Source: Cantharellus purpuraceus
Lineage: Eukaryota; Basidiomycota; Agaricomycetes; Cantharellales; Hydnaceae
Length of the DNA stretch: 64,000 nucleotides
Assembly (NCBI GenBank): GCA_025174535.1
Contig: JALBUN010000045.1
Span: 1,488,001-1,552,000, forward strand
Reading direction: 5' to 3'
Shown here: positions 47,706 to 57,774 of the stretch, in pieces
How positions within the stretch are numbered: the first letter of the stretch is position 1
How the letters are laid out: the number at the start of each line of letters is the position of its first letter
Program-made: the position numbers and the translations under genes
The notes under the pieces: model-generated
What the model was told of the DNA's origin: nothing
The model's input: the letters and a program-made list of their open reading frames with translations, nothing else
Database searches by the model: none

Positions 47706-48492
47706 ATGTTTACTACTCGAGCACAGTTTCAGCAAGCTTGCGAAGAATTTATTCGCAAGTATGAAACAGAACATTCTGCAAATGAATTCACTGGCCGTAG
47801 TCGACAGGGCTGGCAGTGGCATCAGCATTCAGTACGCAACGATCGACTGTCGTATCACCCTCTACGACTCAAAGCGTAGTGTTCAGATTATACCTGAATT
47901 AGGGTATATGGCCCGCGAGGGATATGCTTCAAGACGAGACCAAGTGTTAGCTTCTGACGCTTTGCCTGGCGACTCACTCACGGAGGTGTTGGAAGAGGAT
48001 GATGATTCCACCTTACCACTTCAAGCGCCATCTTGCGAACTGCTTGTCGTACAGCAATACATCGTCTACTCGCCCACCTTTCAGGTGCCTGCCTTTTACT
48101 TTGCAGTGCATGATAGGAGTGCGTTACTCTGTCTATCATTATCCGGCTCTTCTCATTCATTTGAGTCACCAGACGGGTCACCTTTACCTCTCCGTGACAT
48201 TATCGGAACATCCCTATTTCATCCCCATGTCTTCCCGAGATGCGCTAGGATGGCACCGCATGGAATCTCGATGCCAGAATCAAACTTTCCCTTGCTGTCA
48301 CAAGGTGATCATCCTGTGCTGGGAACTCCCGCTTGGTATCTTCACCCATGTGAAACATCTGTGGCTCTCACTGAGCTCCTAGACGCTGCAGCCGACGAAA
48401 AAGAGCATGCATCTGACAAGAGTTTACTACATGGGATGGAGTCATGGTTTTTGATTCTAAGTAGTGTTATCGATTTACGATGGGTACCGTGA
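47706..48492 (+). CDS. ATG10: Autophagy E2-like enzyme ATG10
   Basis: About 225 residues in three exons (introns 47832-47886 and about 48119-48172), starting MFTTRAQFQQACEEFIRKYE. GWQWHQHS joins SIIPELGYMAREGY across the first intron, as in other ATG10 proteins. Then VVQQYIVYSPTFQVPAFYFAVHDRNG-SPLPLRDIIGTSLF, FPLLSQGDHPVLGTPAWYLHPCETSVALTELL and SWFLILSSVIDLRW. The Cys in LHPCET is the catalytic residue that takes ATG12 from ATG7 and passes it to ATG5, a step needed to form autophagosomes. The stretch between FHPHVFPR and GISMPES is less like the family and may hide one more small intron. It converges with the GST gene. Confidence 0.9.
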
Positions 48493-48602
48493 ATGCCGCA
48501 TATGCACATTTCATTCCCACTTGCAATATCAGTACAGAAACAATTTCTTTACTTTGTAGAGGACCAGTAGCGATCACTATTACCGCTGAAAACCCACGTT
48601 CA

Positions 48603-49653
48603 TCAGGAATCTGAAGCAGGAGGTGGCACCTTCAATCCTGCTTGGACCGCAGGACGTGCCTCGATGCGCTCTAACCATGCCTATACATACGTTCAATTTC
48701 AATATAACTCAAGTTATATGGTCATCTTACCTTGACGCCCGGATAGCCATCCATACTTTCTAAACCAAGCATGCCATGCATCCTCACCCTATATTACAGT
48801 TCAAGAACGAACAGGGTGCCTTTCAGCAACAAATGAACAAACCATGGAAATACATTGATATCGGCGATGCTATAGGTGCCCTTGCCCTGCCCAGCGAGGT
48901 ACTCGTGGTCTTTGAGGCGAATTTCCAGGACACCGAAGAGACGTTTCGACTCCTCGACATATCCTAAAATTATTGGGCCATTTTAGCACTTGCATAATAA
49001 GCAAAGGAACTACGGCATACTGTTGATGGCATAGGGGCTTTTCCCAAACATGATTAGTGACTGCACTGCTCTAGCGATTGCGTGCATACATTTTTTCAGG
49101 TGCAGCTCTCATAAAATGACTGGCTATCAACAATATTCAGCCTCAATCAGAAGAACGAGAGCCGAAGAACCAAACCTTGTCCCATCATTGGGCCTACACC
49201 TCCATGCTTCCGTGTGGTTGAACGTCAGATGGTTCACTTGCGAAACATCTGATTTGAAGTGGCGTACCGCAAAGAAAATCCACTGAAAAACCTCACTTTC
49301 TTGGTCCGGGTCTTGAAAGGAGAATTTGTGATCCTTGTCATAGTGTCGAACCAAGTACAGAAGTATTGCAGCAGATTCAAACACTTGATAATTGTTGCGT
49401 GAGCAGTCAAGGAGAGCAGGTATGCGTCCTGACATATCACATGGTCAGTATATGAACAAAAATGAAGCAAATTATCAGTACCATTGGGATTGATCTTGAT
49501 GAACCAGTCTTCCTTCTGCTCGCTCTTCGACAAGGTGATTGTCTGAAAGTCGTACTCAACGCCATAGGCAGCCTTTAGTTCCTCCAGGAGAATCGACGGC
49601 TTGAAGCCATTCGGGGTACGTGCAGTATAAAGGAGCAACGGTTTCTGAGACAT
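48603..49653 (-). CDS. Glutathione S-transferase, Ure2/YfcG-like
   Basis: About 230 residues in eight exons, starting [20 protein letters not shown]. An in-frame ATG at 49686 would add eleven residues with basic and hydroxyl character. The thioredoxin-like domain shows [13 protein letters not shown] and [16 protein letters not shown] (the glutathione-binding ES pair), and the helical domain shows [68 protein letters not shown]. These are the marks of the fungal Ure2p/YfcG group. The TPNGFK turn has Asn where a Ser or Tyr would sit in other classes. A 17-nt microexon at 49021-49037 supplies IPYAIN. It likely acts in the cytosol against electrophiles or peroxides. Confidence 0.93.
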
Positions 49654-49686
49654 GAGGTGGGATAGGCGGGTGAGTCTTTGAAGCAT

Positions 49687-50602
49687 TCGATGGCGTTATT
49701 AGGTTTCCCTTAATAAGGATCAGGATTTTCCCATGCGTCATACAACAAGTGTCCATTTGGCATCGGTCAGCCACGATCACAGATAGACAACGGTTGCAAT
49801 ATATTGTTAGTAAGACAAATGACAGAGAACTGGTGCCGGTTCGGGTGCATCATTTGTAGATCTGTAACGCGGGAAATGGAGGACCGTTGCTGGGCATCTT
49901 AAGCAGTCAAGAAGCTTAAAGGGTGGATTGTGTAATCTTTGGCCAACCGTGGCAGGACCCTGCAGTCTTACACCACCGTGCGACCCTGAAAGTTAGCTTA
50001 TTACTGTAATGTCACGGTGCACGCGTGCCTAGGTAAGGTAGTATCAATAGGGCGAATATTCACAACTAACCTACGTGCTTCAATTCGCACCCATGCACTT
50101 GTTGTAGAGGACCCAGTCAGGCTTTATCACGTCTGCTGGCACAGGTGGCACGGTATGTACACATGGTCGAAATTACTTCTCTCTGCATGCTGAAGCGCTG
50201 ACGAAGACGAGCGGCGCGGCATGGCCCTTAACTGAATGTCAACGTCATGTACATTCTATACTTCCAAAGGTCTAAAATGTTTAGTGATCACAACTGTACG
50301 AACTCTGTCAACTTCTACACGATAATTGATGGTCTCTGAAATTTGTTCTTGGAGATCTGTCATTGACAACATTTACTAATCCGTAGATATCGCGTATTTC
50401 CTTTAGGTGTTGTCGGAGCAAAATTCTTGTAGTATTCTGGAATACTTGCTGACGTTCAGCGCTGTCAGCATCATCATCAGTCCATAGTTGTTACAGCGTC
50501 ATAAGAGTTCGCTGACAGAGAACATTTTCAACAAACCTATGGAAAGCAGGGGCGTAATTCTCATTCCGTTATGTTCACGAAGTCCTCTGCTAAGCACGCA
50601 CA
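49687..50602. other. Intergenic, 0.9 kb
   Basis: This gap lies between the GST start and the COA5 stop. I looked for tRNA boxes, split coding exons and repeats on both strands and saw none. A short plus-strand frame at 50488-50697 overlaps the COA5 last exon and has no family features. The GST promoter must lie at the left end. Confidence 0.4.
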
Positions 50603-50932
50603 TTAAGATACAGGTGCGTCTTTGCGAGTCCTGCGGGGAGCCTGCGCTGTATCAACTGGGACCACAGTCACATTTCCTACAGTCGGCTTCCCTCTGAAGC
50701 GCTTCCGCATATCCAACTAGTTGTATGAGACACAAGGTATAAGCCAGAGAAGTGCAATGCACACCTGACTTCGTTTGCAATCAAATACAGCTCTCCGCAA
50801 GGATTTGCATTGCGGGGGCAATTCGTCTAGATGTTCACGTAGACAAACTGAGGGGAGCATTTTCTCCTTTTGAACGCAATCCGAGTGTAGGAGACATTCT
50901 TTCAGTGCTGTTAGCAGTGGCTCGCAGGACAT
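50603..50932 (-). CDS. COA5: Cytochrome c oxidase assembly factor COA5/Pet191
   Basis: 93 residues in two exons (50932-50765 and 50716-50603), starting MSCEPLLTALKECLLHSDCV. The twin-cysteine pattern CxxLLxxLxxCLxxSDCV, then PSVCLREHLDELPPQCKSLR, AVFDCKRSQ and LDMRKRFRGKPTVG, is that of Pet191, a soluble or membrane-bound CHCH-like protein of the mitochondrial intermembrane space needed for cytochrome oxidase assembly. It lacks a presequence, as expected for a disulfide-relay (Mia40) client. The intron joins KRSQ to LDMRKRF in phase 0. Its start codon is only 37 bp from that of IBA57 on the other strand, so both must share regulatory sequence. Confidence 0.93.
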
Positions 50933-50969
50933 CGCTAAGCAGACTTTCGAGCGCCTCTTGCTCCGCGTC

Positions 50970-52270
50970 ATGCCACCTCTTCCCACCTGCGCACGCATTC
51001 CGCAGAGATCCCTTATATCTCTCACTGGTGCACATGCAACTCAATTTCTGAACGGTATCCTCACATCGGGACCGCCTGTTCCTCCAAGGGGTGGCTTCTT
51101 TACTACTTTTCTGCACGCCCAGGTTTGCTGAATGTGAATGCATTCAAATATTCCCTAAAACGATATCACGTAGGGAAGGGTTCTCTATGATGCTTTCGTT
51201 TACCGTCAGCCAAGCTCTCAAACTGACAGAGATGGTTATATGATTGAATTTGACTCGCGGCCGGCTTCCGCTCCACCCCTGCTGGATCTTCTCAAGCGTT
51301 ATGTGCTGCGTTCAAAGGTCAAAATTAAGGACGTCAGCGACCAATGGGATGTATGGGCTGCATGGGGCATGGAAACTGGGCCTGATGATAGGAAGTGGCG
51401 TTGGTCAAGAAGTGGTGCTGTTGAACCAATCTGGTCCCCTGATGCGTGGCCATGGGGCGGCAGTGAAGATACATGTTCTCTTCTGGATAGGAGAGCTCAT
51501 GGCATGGGAAAGCGACTATTGGTGCCTAAAGGAGACAAACGTAGGACATGCCAGCAGTCTTAACGGCAGCAATACTGATTTTTTCAACAGCACTCGAGGC
51601 GTTCAGCCATGATGTGCGGCCATCGGAAGCATACACTGTCCACCGCATCTCACACGGCGTTCCGGAGGGTGTCATAGACATCCCACCGCTACATGCGTTT
51701 CCAATGGAGTCTAACTTGGATGCCATGGGAGCCAGTCAGTTATTTGCACCGATATATGTACGCACGTACTCACGTATATTTTGCACTGCAGTCGATTTTA
51801 GGAAGGGCTGTTATGTCGGTCAAGAGCTCACGGTCCGAACATATCATACCGGCGTCGTGAGGAAACGAATTTTACCTGTCGAGATACATGTTATTCAAGA
51901 GTGAGCGCCCTCCACCAGGGTGGCATTCACGTCACTTATAGAATACGCATCTGACAGGCACAGTCAGACGATGGTTCACAATTCCAACTCACAATCCATT
52001 GACTTCACACCAGGTTTGGACATTCGTCCGATCGCGCTGAGCACATTAGAGGGACAACCCTCCCGTACGAGAGGCACAGGAAAACTCCTTAGTTCTATAG
52101 GCAGTATCGGTCTCGCACTGCTTAGGTTGGAACATGTAGAAGGTGTTAGTCGAGGTCTTGCGACATTCCAGATGGAAGTGGGGGACGAAGGTCATAAAAA
52201 ACAGACATATCGTGTTGTAAATTCTTGGCCTACTGGATGGCCCGTGCCTGGTGTAAACGAAGTTGATTAA
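50970..52270 (+). CDS. IBA57: Iron-sulfur assembly factor IBA57/Caf17
   Basis: About 345 residues in five exons, starting [20 protein letters not shown]. The order [38 protein letters not shown], then the family signature [26 protein letters not shown], is that of IBA57, the tetrahydrofolate-binding fold (GcvT-like) protein that helps ISA1 and ISA2 make [4Fe-4S] clusters in the mitochondrial matrix. The Cys in KGCYVGQE is the conserved one. The start is a modest Arg-containing presequence. The intron between DK and PLEAFSHD was set by the frame of [16 protein letters not shown]. It lies back to back with COA5, another mitochondrial assembly factor. Confidence 0.93.
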
Positions 52271-52381
52271 GTCATCTACTGCGAAGATCTGGGACTACCA
52301 GTTGAAGCGGGACGCAAGCGCCCGCTCCATGCTTCAACTTCAGCCACCGTTGCAATCCACTGCTCTGAATCAAAATATTGA

Positions 52382-53979
52382 ATGGAATCACTGTCACAGC
52401 AGGTCCTCGAAGCAAACGAAAAGCATAAGGATGCACTAGACCAATACACGCGTAAGCTGCAGAGGGAGCTTGATACAGTGAACAACCTCATAGTTCGTCC
52501 CCTTGTTCCCTCGCTGCACGCCCGGCTCACATTCTCGCAGGCTGCTGTTGAGAACTTATCCGAGGACAACCTTCAGGAGGATCCCGGGGACAAATGGTGT
52601 CTACATGCTGACGGGGCGCTCAAACCAAGTGGTGTCATTGACCTCACTCAAACTTTGAACGAGGTGCATATAATCCTGCAATATTTCCCAAATATTTAAA
52701 TCAGATGTGTCCTTCAGGGATCTCCATTCTTCGCCGAGGCTCTGCGCAGGGAGCGATACATTAAATGCTTATACCCTAACCCATGTTCGTGTCGCAGTTT
52801 ATTGTTTATGAAGATTCGTAGCGAAGCTCACGCATGGGACCATGTCATAGTTAATCTGTCTGAGAAGCGGTCTCTTGAGAAAGCTATTATTAAGGAGAAC
52901 AAGCGGCTGCTTGCCTTACGTGCCCAACAAAGGTTTGACAAATCGAATGCTTTCGTGGTCGTTCCTCTCACTCTGGTTCAGCGGGAAGGATGCTTTTGAG
53001 GTGGTATCAAAAGTTGGTAGTAAAGTTCTCTTAGAAGAAGTGGAAGGTATCAATTGGGAATATATTGCCCGTGATGTGCGCCTGTTTTTTCTTCCAGCGG
53101 CTGAGCTGTAATAGTATGTGTTCCAGGTCTCGGCATCGAATGGTGCGCCAGGACGAACTGCTCAAGAATGCAAAGTTAGATGGTTAGGAAGCCAACATCC
53201 AAAGCTTAATTTCGAAGACTGGGCTGAAGATGAGGAGAAGCGTCTTCAAGAGCTTGTCGAGTCAAAGCGAGAGTCTGGCCGGCTCGACTGGGAAGAAGTC
53301 TCTACCCTGCTAGAGGTACATGCACATTCTTGCCTGGCCCAACTGAAGCATATTAATAGTGATCGGGCATAGACCAACCGCACCTCGCTGGAGTGTATAA
53401 AACGATACCAGGCTATCACTCGCCCTACTTTTCGTTGGACAAACGCTCTGGACGTCAAACTCCGCGAGGCCGTGGATATCTACGGTAGTAATAACTGGAC
53501 GCTCGGTACGTGCATATTCTTTTCCTCTCTGAATTTGGACTCCTCTAAACCTTATTCTACGTGAAGTTGCGTCTTCAATTTCCCACCAACTTTCGGCCAA
53601 TCAGTGCCAGATACGCTACGAACGCTCTCTTCATCCAGAGATTAAGCGTGGCAAATTTTCTCCAGAAGAAGATGAGCTCCTCATGAAGGCCATTGAGGTG
53701 CATGGGCCGGATTGGGTAAAGGTTGCACAGGCTATTCCTGGTAGAACAAACGCCCAATGCCGAGGACGATATAAGCTCTATCTGTCAGGTGGCACAGCAT
53801 GCAAGACCTCCATCAAAGATACGTCTTCTAGAACGACACGGGCCAAGGCCAAACGAGCACAGCCCGTTGTAAATCAGAGAGTGAGCCCCTCTCCCGAAAC
53901 CACGCCAAAGTCAACGTTCGAACCCCCAAATACATCCCCAAATACATCCCGTGCGTCAAAACGGCGCAAGGAAGCATAG
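52382..53979 (+). CDS. SNAPC4-like multi-Myb-repeat protein
   Basis: About 400 residues in seven or eight exons, from MESLSQQVLEANEKHKD. After a coiled-coil N-terminus come Myb/SANT repeats. The first half repeat reads GINWEYIARDVS...GRTAQECKVRWLG. The next has LNFEDWAEDEEKRLQELVES and LDWEEVSTLLETN, the third FRWTNALDVKLREAVDIYGSNNWTLVASSI, and the last RGKFSPEEDELLMKAIEVHGPDWVKVAQAIPGRTNAQCRGRY. The Rh/Ra/Rb/Rc-like layout is that of SNAPC4 (SNAP190), the DNA-binding core of the factor that recruits Pol II and III to snRNA genes. The tail has a basic patch and ends RASKRRKEA. Identity rests on layout; another Myb cannot be excluded. It follows IBA57 by 111 bp. Confidence 0.75.
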
Positions 53980-54067
53980 AAGGCGAACCGAACCTAATTA
54001 ATCCGGCTATCCTCCCAAGCCTGATTTGAAATAAAATGCCTTTATTGTGTAACCAGACTCTTAGTTG

Positions 54068-55063
54068 TTATCGTATTTTCCATCTTCTCCTACCAGTGTT
54101 CGCGGTTGACATCCAATTGACTACTCCGCCTGCTAGCTCCATGTCACCCTTTCCTGCTGTATCCTCGGTTGCCTTAACAAGGCTTCGGAGCGACTGCTGA
54201 ACCTTGGCTGCATTATCTAGCTTCTTATCTAACGAGGGAAGCTTGGACCTTTTTGGCGCCGCGGGCTTGAAAAATAGGTGATTAGAATATTCTAAGCATA
54301 TAATATGAACATGTCTTACGGTGGTGTGAAGGTACGTGTGTTTTGGAGGAAGTGACGGTAGATGATCCGGGAGGTCTTGAAGTGTTTTAGGAAGTACTGC
54401 TGTTTGAACTGTAGGTGGTGGTGCATCCTCATCATCTGATGGCAGGATCTCTGGTGAGGGCTCCCGAGGTGGTGGCGACAAGAGTCTGGTGGGAGAAATC
54501 GCCGCTAATATAACAAGGACATGAGACAACTACCCGGCGGAGTATGTACTGCCACACATGCCTCGTTTGCGCTTCTTCTTTTTTCTAGCTAGGCGAAGTT
54601 GAGTTGCACTCATACCTTGATCCTCGCAGGCAGCGAGTAAGTCATGTGGCGTCGGTGTAACACGATTGCCCAACACTGCATACCCTCTGGCATGTTTGTA
54701 GAGAAGCTCCACAACTGCAGCCACGTCGTGGTGAGACGATGATATATTACGCAAACAAACGAGAGACATACATGCCACAACCTCGTTCTCCAGTCTCGAG
54801 AGCGCAGCTGACTCGTATCTCTTAAAACCAACATTCCTGATCTCAGAAGACAAGAGTCGTCGCATGCTCTGTGATGCTACGGAGGTGTTTACGGTCCGGA
54901 TATGGAGTGCAGGAGGAGGAGGTTGCTGGGGAGGAGGTTCTGGAGGCTGAGCAGGGATGCCATAATATGCATTATAGTCTGCCGGTAAAGCGTAGCCAGG
55001 AGCATATTGATATGGCACTGGTGCGTGGACGTGGGCCGAGTAGTTGTAGTGTTGGTACGCCAT
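54068..55063 (-). CDS. TAF8: TFIID subunit TAF8
   Basis: About 270 residues in four exons, starting MAYQHYNYSAHVHAPVPYQY. After a Tyr/Pro-rich leader comes a bromo-associated histone fold: MRRLLSSEIRNVGFKRYESAALSRLENEVVAFVELLYKHARGYAVLGNRVTPTPHDLLAACEDQGM. A Lys/Arg stretch (RKKKKRKRG) follows, then an acidic spacer, and the TAF8 C-terminal motif LQDLPDHLPSLPPKHTYLHTP. TAF8 pairs with TAF10 through its histone fold and with TAF2 through the C-terminal part. At the KRKRG junction a GC donor (GCATGT, intron 57 nt) gives KRKRGAISPTR; an alternative GT donor 12 bases downstream gives KRKRGMCGTAISPTR. I could not decide. Start and stop are both clear. Confidence 0.9.
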
Positions 55064-55450
55064 GCAGTATTACATCAAGTCAAGACCAGATATAGAAGCC
55101 TTAGCTAAGCGAACAAGTCTGGTTCAAGTCAAAGCGTCTTGCCGGAAATAGCCAACAGATCCAACTCAGGAATATGGTAATATTGGTAGATAATTGAAAG
55201 TGTAAATTTCTGCTAAGTCAGAAATTTAAAAAACATTCTGGGTGTTTTCTATATCAAAATGTTTTAAAATATGTCGGAGCGTTTGTTGGGTGAGTCCCAA
55301 ATCATTTCAAATAAACATTTCCGACTTTGAATTTAAGGGATTCGGATGATACTTTAAGATATTGCTGAATGGAATATAGCTGGCCTTTTCCAGTGGATAT
55401 AAATAATATTTCCATCTATCCAACAATCCTCTAAGTATATATACTCTTGA
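55064..55450. other. Intergenic, AT-rich
   Basis: 387 bp between the TAF8 start and the riboflavin kinase stop. It is clearly AT-rich, most of all at 55170-55340, and would hold the TAF8 promoter and the FMN1 3' end. No coding frame, repeat or RNA gene recognised. Confidence 0.4.
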
Positions 55451-56237
55451 CTAAATATTAATGGGAAGCTGGAAATGTGGGTCTTGCGCAAATGTGCGAT
55501 ACGCGGGACGATCCACTGATTTCTCGCCAACTCGCTTATCGGTTTCAATATCGTTGATAAGGTCATCTTACAAGTAGTAGTTAGCATTGCCATCGGTCGA
55601 TGAGTCGGTGCACCCACCCCGTGAGGTATAGTCCAGCTCAGGTCGAATATAACCTAATACCACCGCTCGTAACTCATATCCATAGAAGTCGGACAGATAC
55701 GTATGCATGATGTGGATCTCCTGGAACGTGGGGCGATGTCCTCAGTTCATTAGACAACATACGGCAATATTTGAGACTTGCGGCGGTCAACCTCTTGTTC
55801 TTGTAAAAAGGATTCCAACCTAGGCTCATAACCATCGGCCAGACCCTAGAGTCGTCTTGCGCCCAGGTGGTCTGCACCCCAGAGGGGGGAGGGAGCACCT
55901 GCGCGTAGCCAAAGTATATGCCAGTCTTGGTGGCACTTGCGATGGGTTCAAGAGACTCGTCTGGCAAGTTGGCTGACGCAAGGGTGATCTGGGATCAAAC
56001 GCATGATAGGGTTTCGAAAGCGCAGGAGTGAAGCTGACCAGTCGGGCACCCTAGATCCTTCCCGCCCCTTCCAAAACCACGTTGAACGTTTCCCACAAGG
56101 CGGATAGGAAAAGGTGGCGTAGGTCCAGAGTCCTCACCAACTGTCTGTGGCCTCGATTGACAGAGGGCCACAGTCTGGACTGGCGCTGTAGAAGGAGAGA
56201 CGAGTTGGGGATCCTCCTGGGCGGTCGTAGAAGACAT
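55451..56237 (-). CDS. FMN1: Riboflavin kinase (flavokinase)
   Basis: About 185 residues in four exons, starting [17 protein letters not shown]. The signature [18 protein letters not shown] is formed across the first intron and holds the nucleotide-binding PTAN motif. [33 protein letters not shown] and [32 protein letters not shown] follow, including the catalytic Glu of the EIHI strand. The enzyme makes FMN from riboflavin and ATP. The splice between RLTA and EIHIMH uses a GC donor (GCAAGT, 55721-55781); no GT site gives the phase needed for this strongly conserved join. It ends [13 protein letters not shown]. It is divergent from the DUF2423 gene (175 bp). Confidence 0.95.
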
Positions 56238-56412
56238 TTATCGATGATATACTTAAGGCTATGAGAGCTCTCAGTCCGGGTCTAATAGCGATTGGTAATA
56301 GTAAACCGAGACCTTACGTAAGATAGTATTTTTTACTTGTCGCCACTTGCAACCCGTGCATCTCCCATCTTCCAACCTCAATCCAACCATCACTATCTCC
56401 ACAAACAACAGC

Positions 56413-57041
56413 ATGGCAAAAAGCCTACGGTCGAAAACAAAACGCGCCTTTCGCAGAGTGAAGAGGCAATCTGGTGTATTTGCAGCGGCCGATGCAGCGC
56501 GTTTGCATCGTTTATCATCAAGACTACATGAGAAAACACGGACTGACCAAGATGGCGATATGTCGCTGACACAGTTAGTCGATGAAGTCGCAGACGGCAA
56601 AGAAACAGCAGAAGGTTGGTGGTGGTTTGCTGTACTCGGATTACTGGACGCAGATACGTTGAGGGTGGATTGAGAGTGCCGTTCTTAGAACATGATTTTC
56701 TTAATGTCATGTTTATAGGAAGGGACTGCCACTGACCGTATTCCGTAATTTAGGGACCATGGCAGAGGACGCAGAGGTGCCTGCTGCATCCCAAGGTTTG
56801 CAGACTCGTGTAAACATGGAGCTTAGTTATTTATTGAAGCTGTTCTCCTCTCACAGGGGGCATGGATATAGACTCTTCTGCACCCCCAAAAGTATCGACC
56901 TCTGGACGACGGTTATCGCGGAGAGATGCGTGGAGATTATCGAAAGGGAAACCCTTGCACGTCAAAAATCCAAACAAGTTGAATCGGCTAGGGGGTGTGG
57001 CTGCAAAGCGCAAGGCTGGTCGTTCAAAACGGCGACGATGA
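56413..57041 (+). CDS. DUF2423 basic nucleolar protein, YBL028C-like
   Basis: About 155 residues in three exons, starting MAKSLRSKTKRAFRRVKRQSG. That block and AAADAARLHRLSSRLHE define the DUF2423 family. Exon 2 gives EGTMAEDAEVPAASQG, and exon 3 MDIDSSAPPKVSTSGRRLSRRDAWRLSKGK then NPNKLNRLGGVAAKRKAGRSKRRR at the end. It is very basic at both termini, like proteins that associate with pre-60S ribosomes. The yeast relative YBL028C is nucleolar. Both junctions are phase 1 and fit the consensus. The role in ribosome biogenesis is known only for relatives. Confidence 0.88.
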
Positions 57042-57354
57042 GACCTGGCATAAGCGTCACAGACGGGGAATGTCACGGACGGGGGATGTATTTCACATCA
57101 TTTTGCTCGACAACACGCGAGGGGGGGGGACTGCTTGTTACCCTTTTTTCTTCGTAAGTGTATATATGATCCTGAGAGAAGCGCAGTGGATGTCTACTTA
57201 ATGTCTGCGAACGAGATCTTAGATGGATTTTAGATAATTAGGACATGTGGGTGATTGAACCGGACACATGAATAAGCAGGAAGAAGCCTGCTGGCGGCGT
57301 TAATTTGCACGGCATACTAATTCACAAGCCACTGCTGAGCCTATGCACGTCAGG
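57042..57354. other. Intergenic
   Basis: About 310 bp after the DUF2423 gene stop with a short G run at 57121-57130. Nothing coding or structural was recognised. Confidence 0.35.
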
Positions 57355-57636
57355 TTAATCATAGTAGATATTTACATCCAGTTTTACAAATAGGCCTTTG
57401 AATAAGTGCGTAAATCCCCATCCTCCATCAAGAAGTGCTGTCAGCCATCGTGCTAGGAGCGTCGGGGGAAAACGTTTCCAGCATAATTCCGCTGCCAGCT
57501 CTAAATCCGATAGGTGATGTTGCGGGACCGGGTATTGGCCCAATGGATAGTCATCCAGTAAGCCCGGTTGACGCGTGACGTAGCTAGCGCTGATTAGAAA
57601 CTGTGCAAGTGTTGATGCTGGTATGAAAGTACCCAT
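57355..57636 (-). CDS. Small hypothetical protein, uncertain
   Basis: A 93-residue frame starting MGTFIPASTLAQFLISASYV and ending GLFVKLDVNIYYD. It contains PGLLDDYPLGQYPVPQHHLSD and a Leu-rich stretch, FPPTLLARWLTALLDGGWGF, that look more protein-like than random. No domain is recognised. It sits between the DUF2423 gene and the P450 on the opposite strand, so it could be a small gene or a relic. It lacks introns, unlike its neighbours. Confidence 0.28.
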   Translation of the reverse strand: MGTFIPASTLAQFLISASYVTRQPGLLDDYPLGQYPVPQHHLSDLELAAELCWKRFPPTLLARWLTALLDGGWGFTHLFKGLFVKLDVNIYYD

Positions 57637-57774
57637 TTCTGTCCAATGACAGTGAAAACCCACTGATTGTGACAAGATTCGTCAAGACTTACAAAGCTCT
57701 ACTAACCCCACTTTACATAAATATCCTGTGGCAAGTGTAAAACCCAGCTGCACAGGCCCTTTCCCTAACTCACC

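Noticed and set aside
55776..55781. GT donor alternatives in riboflavin kinase
   Set aside because: The nearby GTATGT and GTTGTC sites have the wrong phase for RLTA joined to EIHIMH; only GCAAGT fits.
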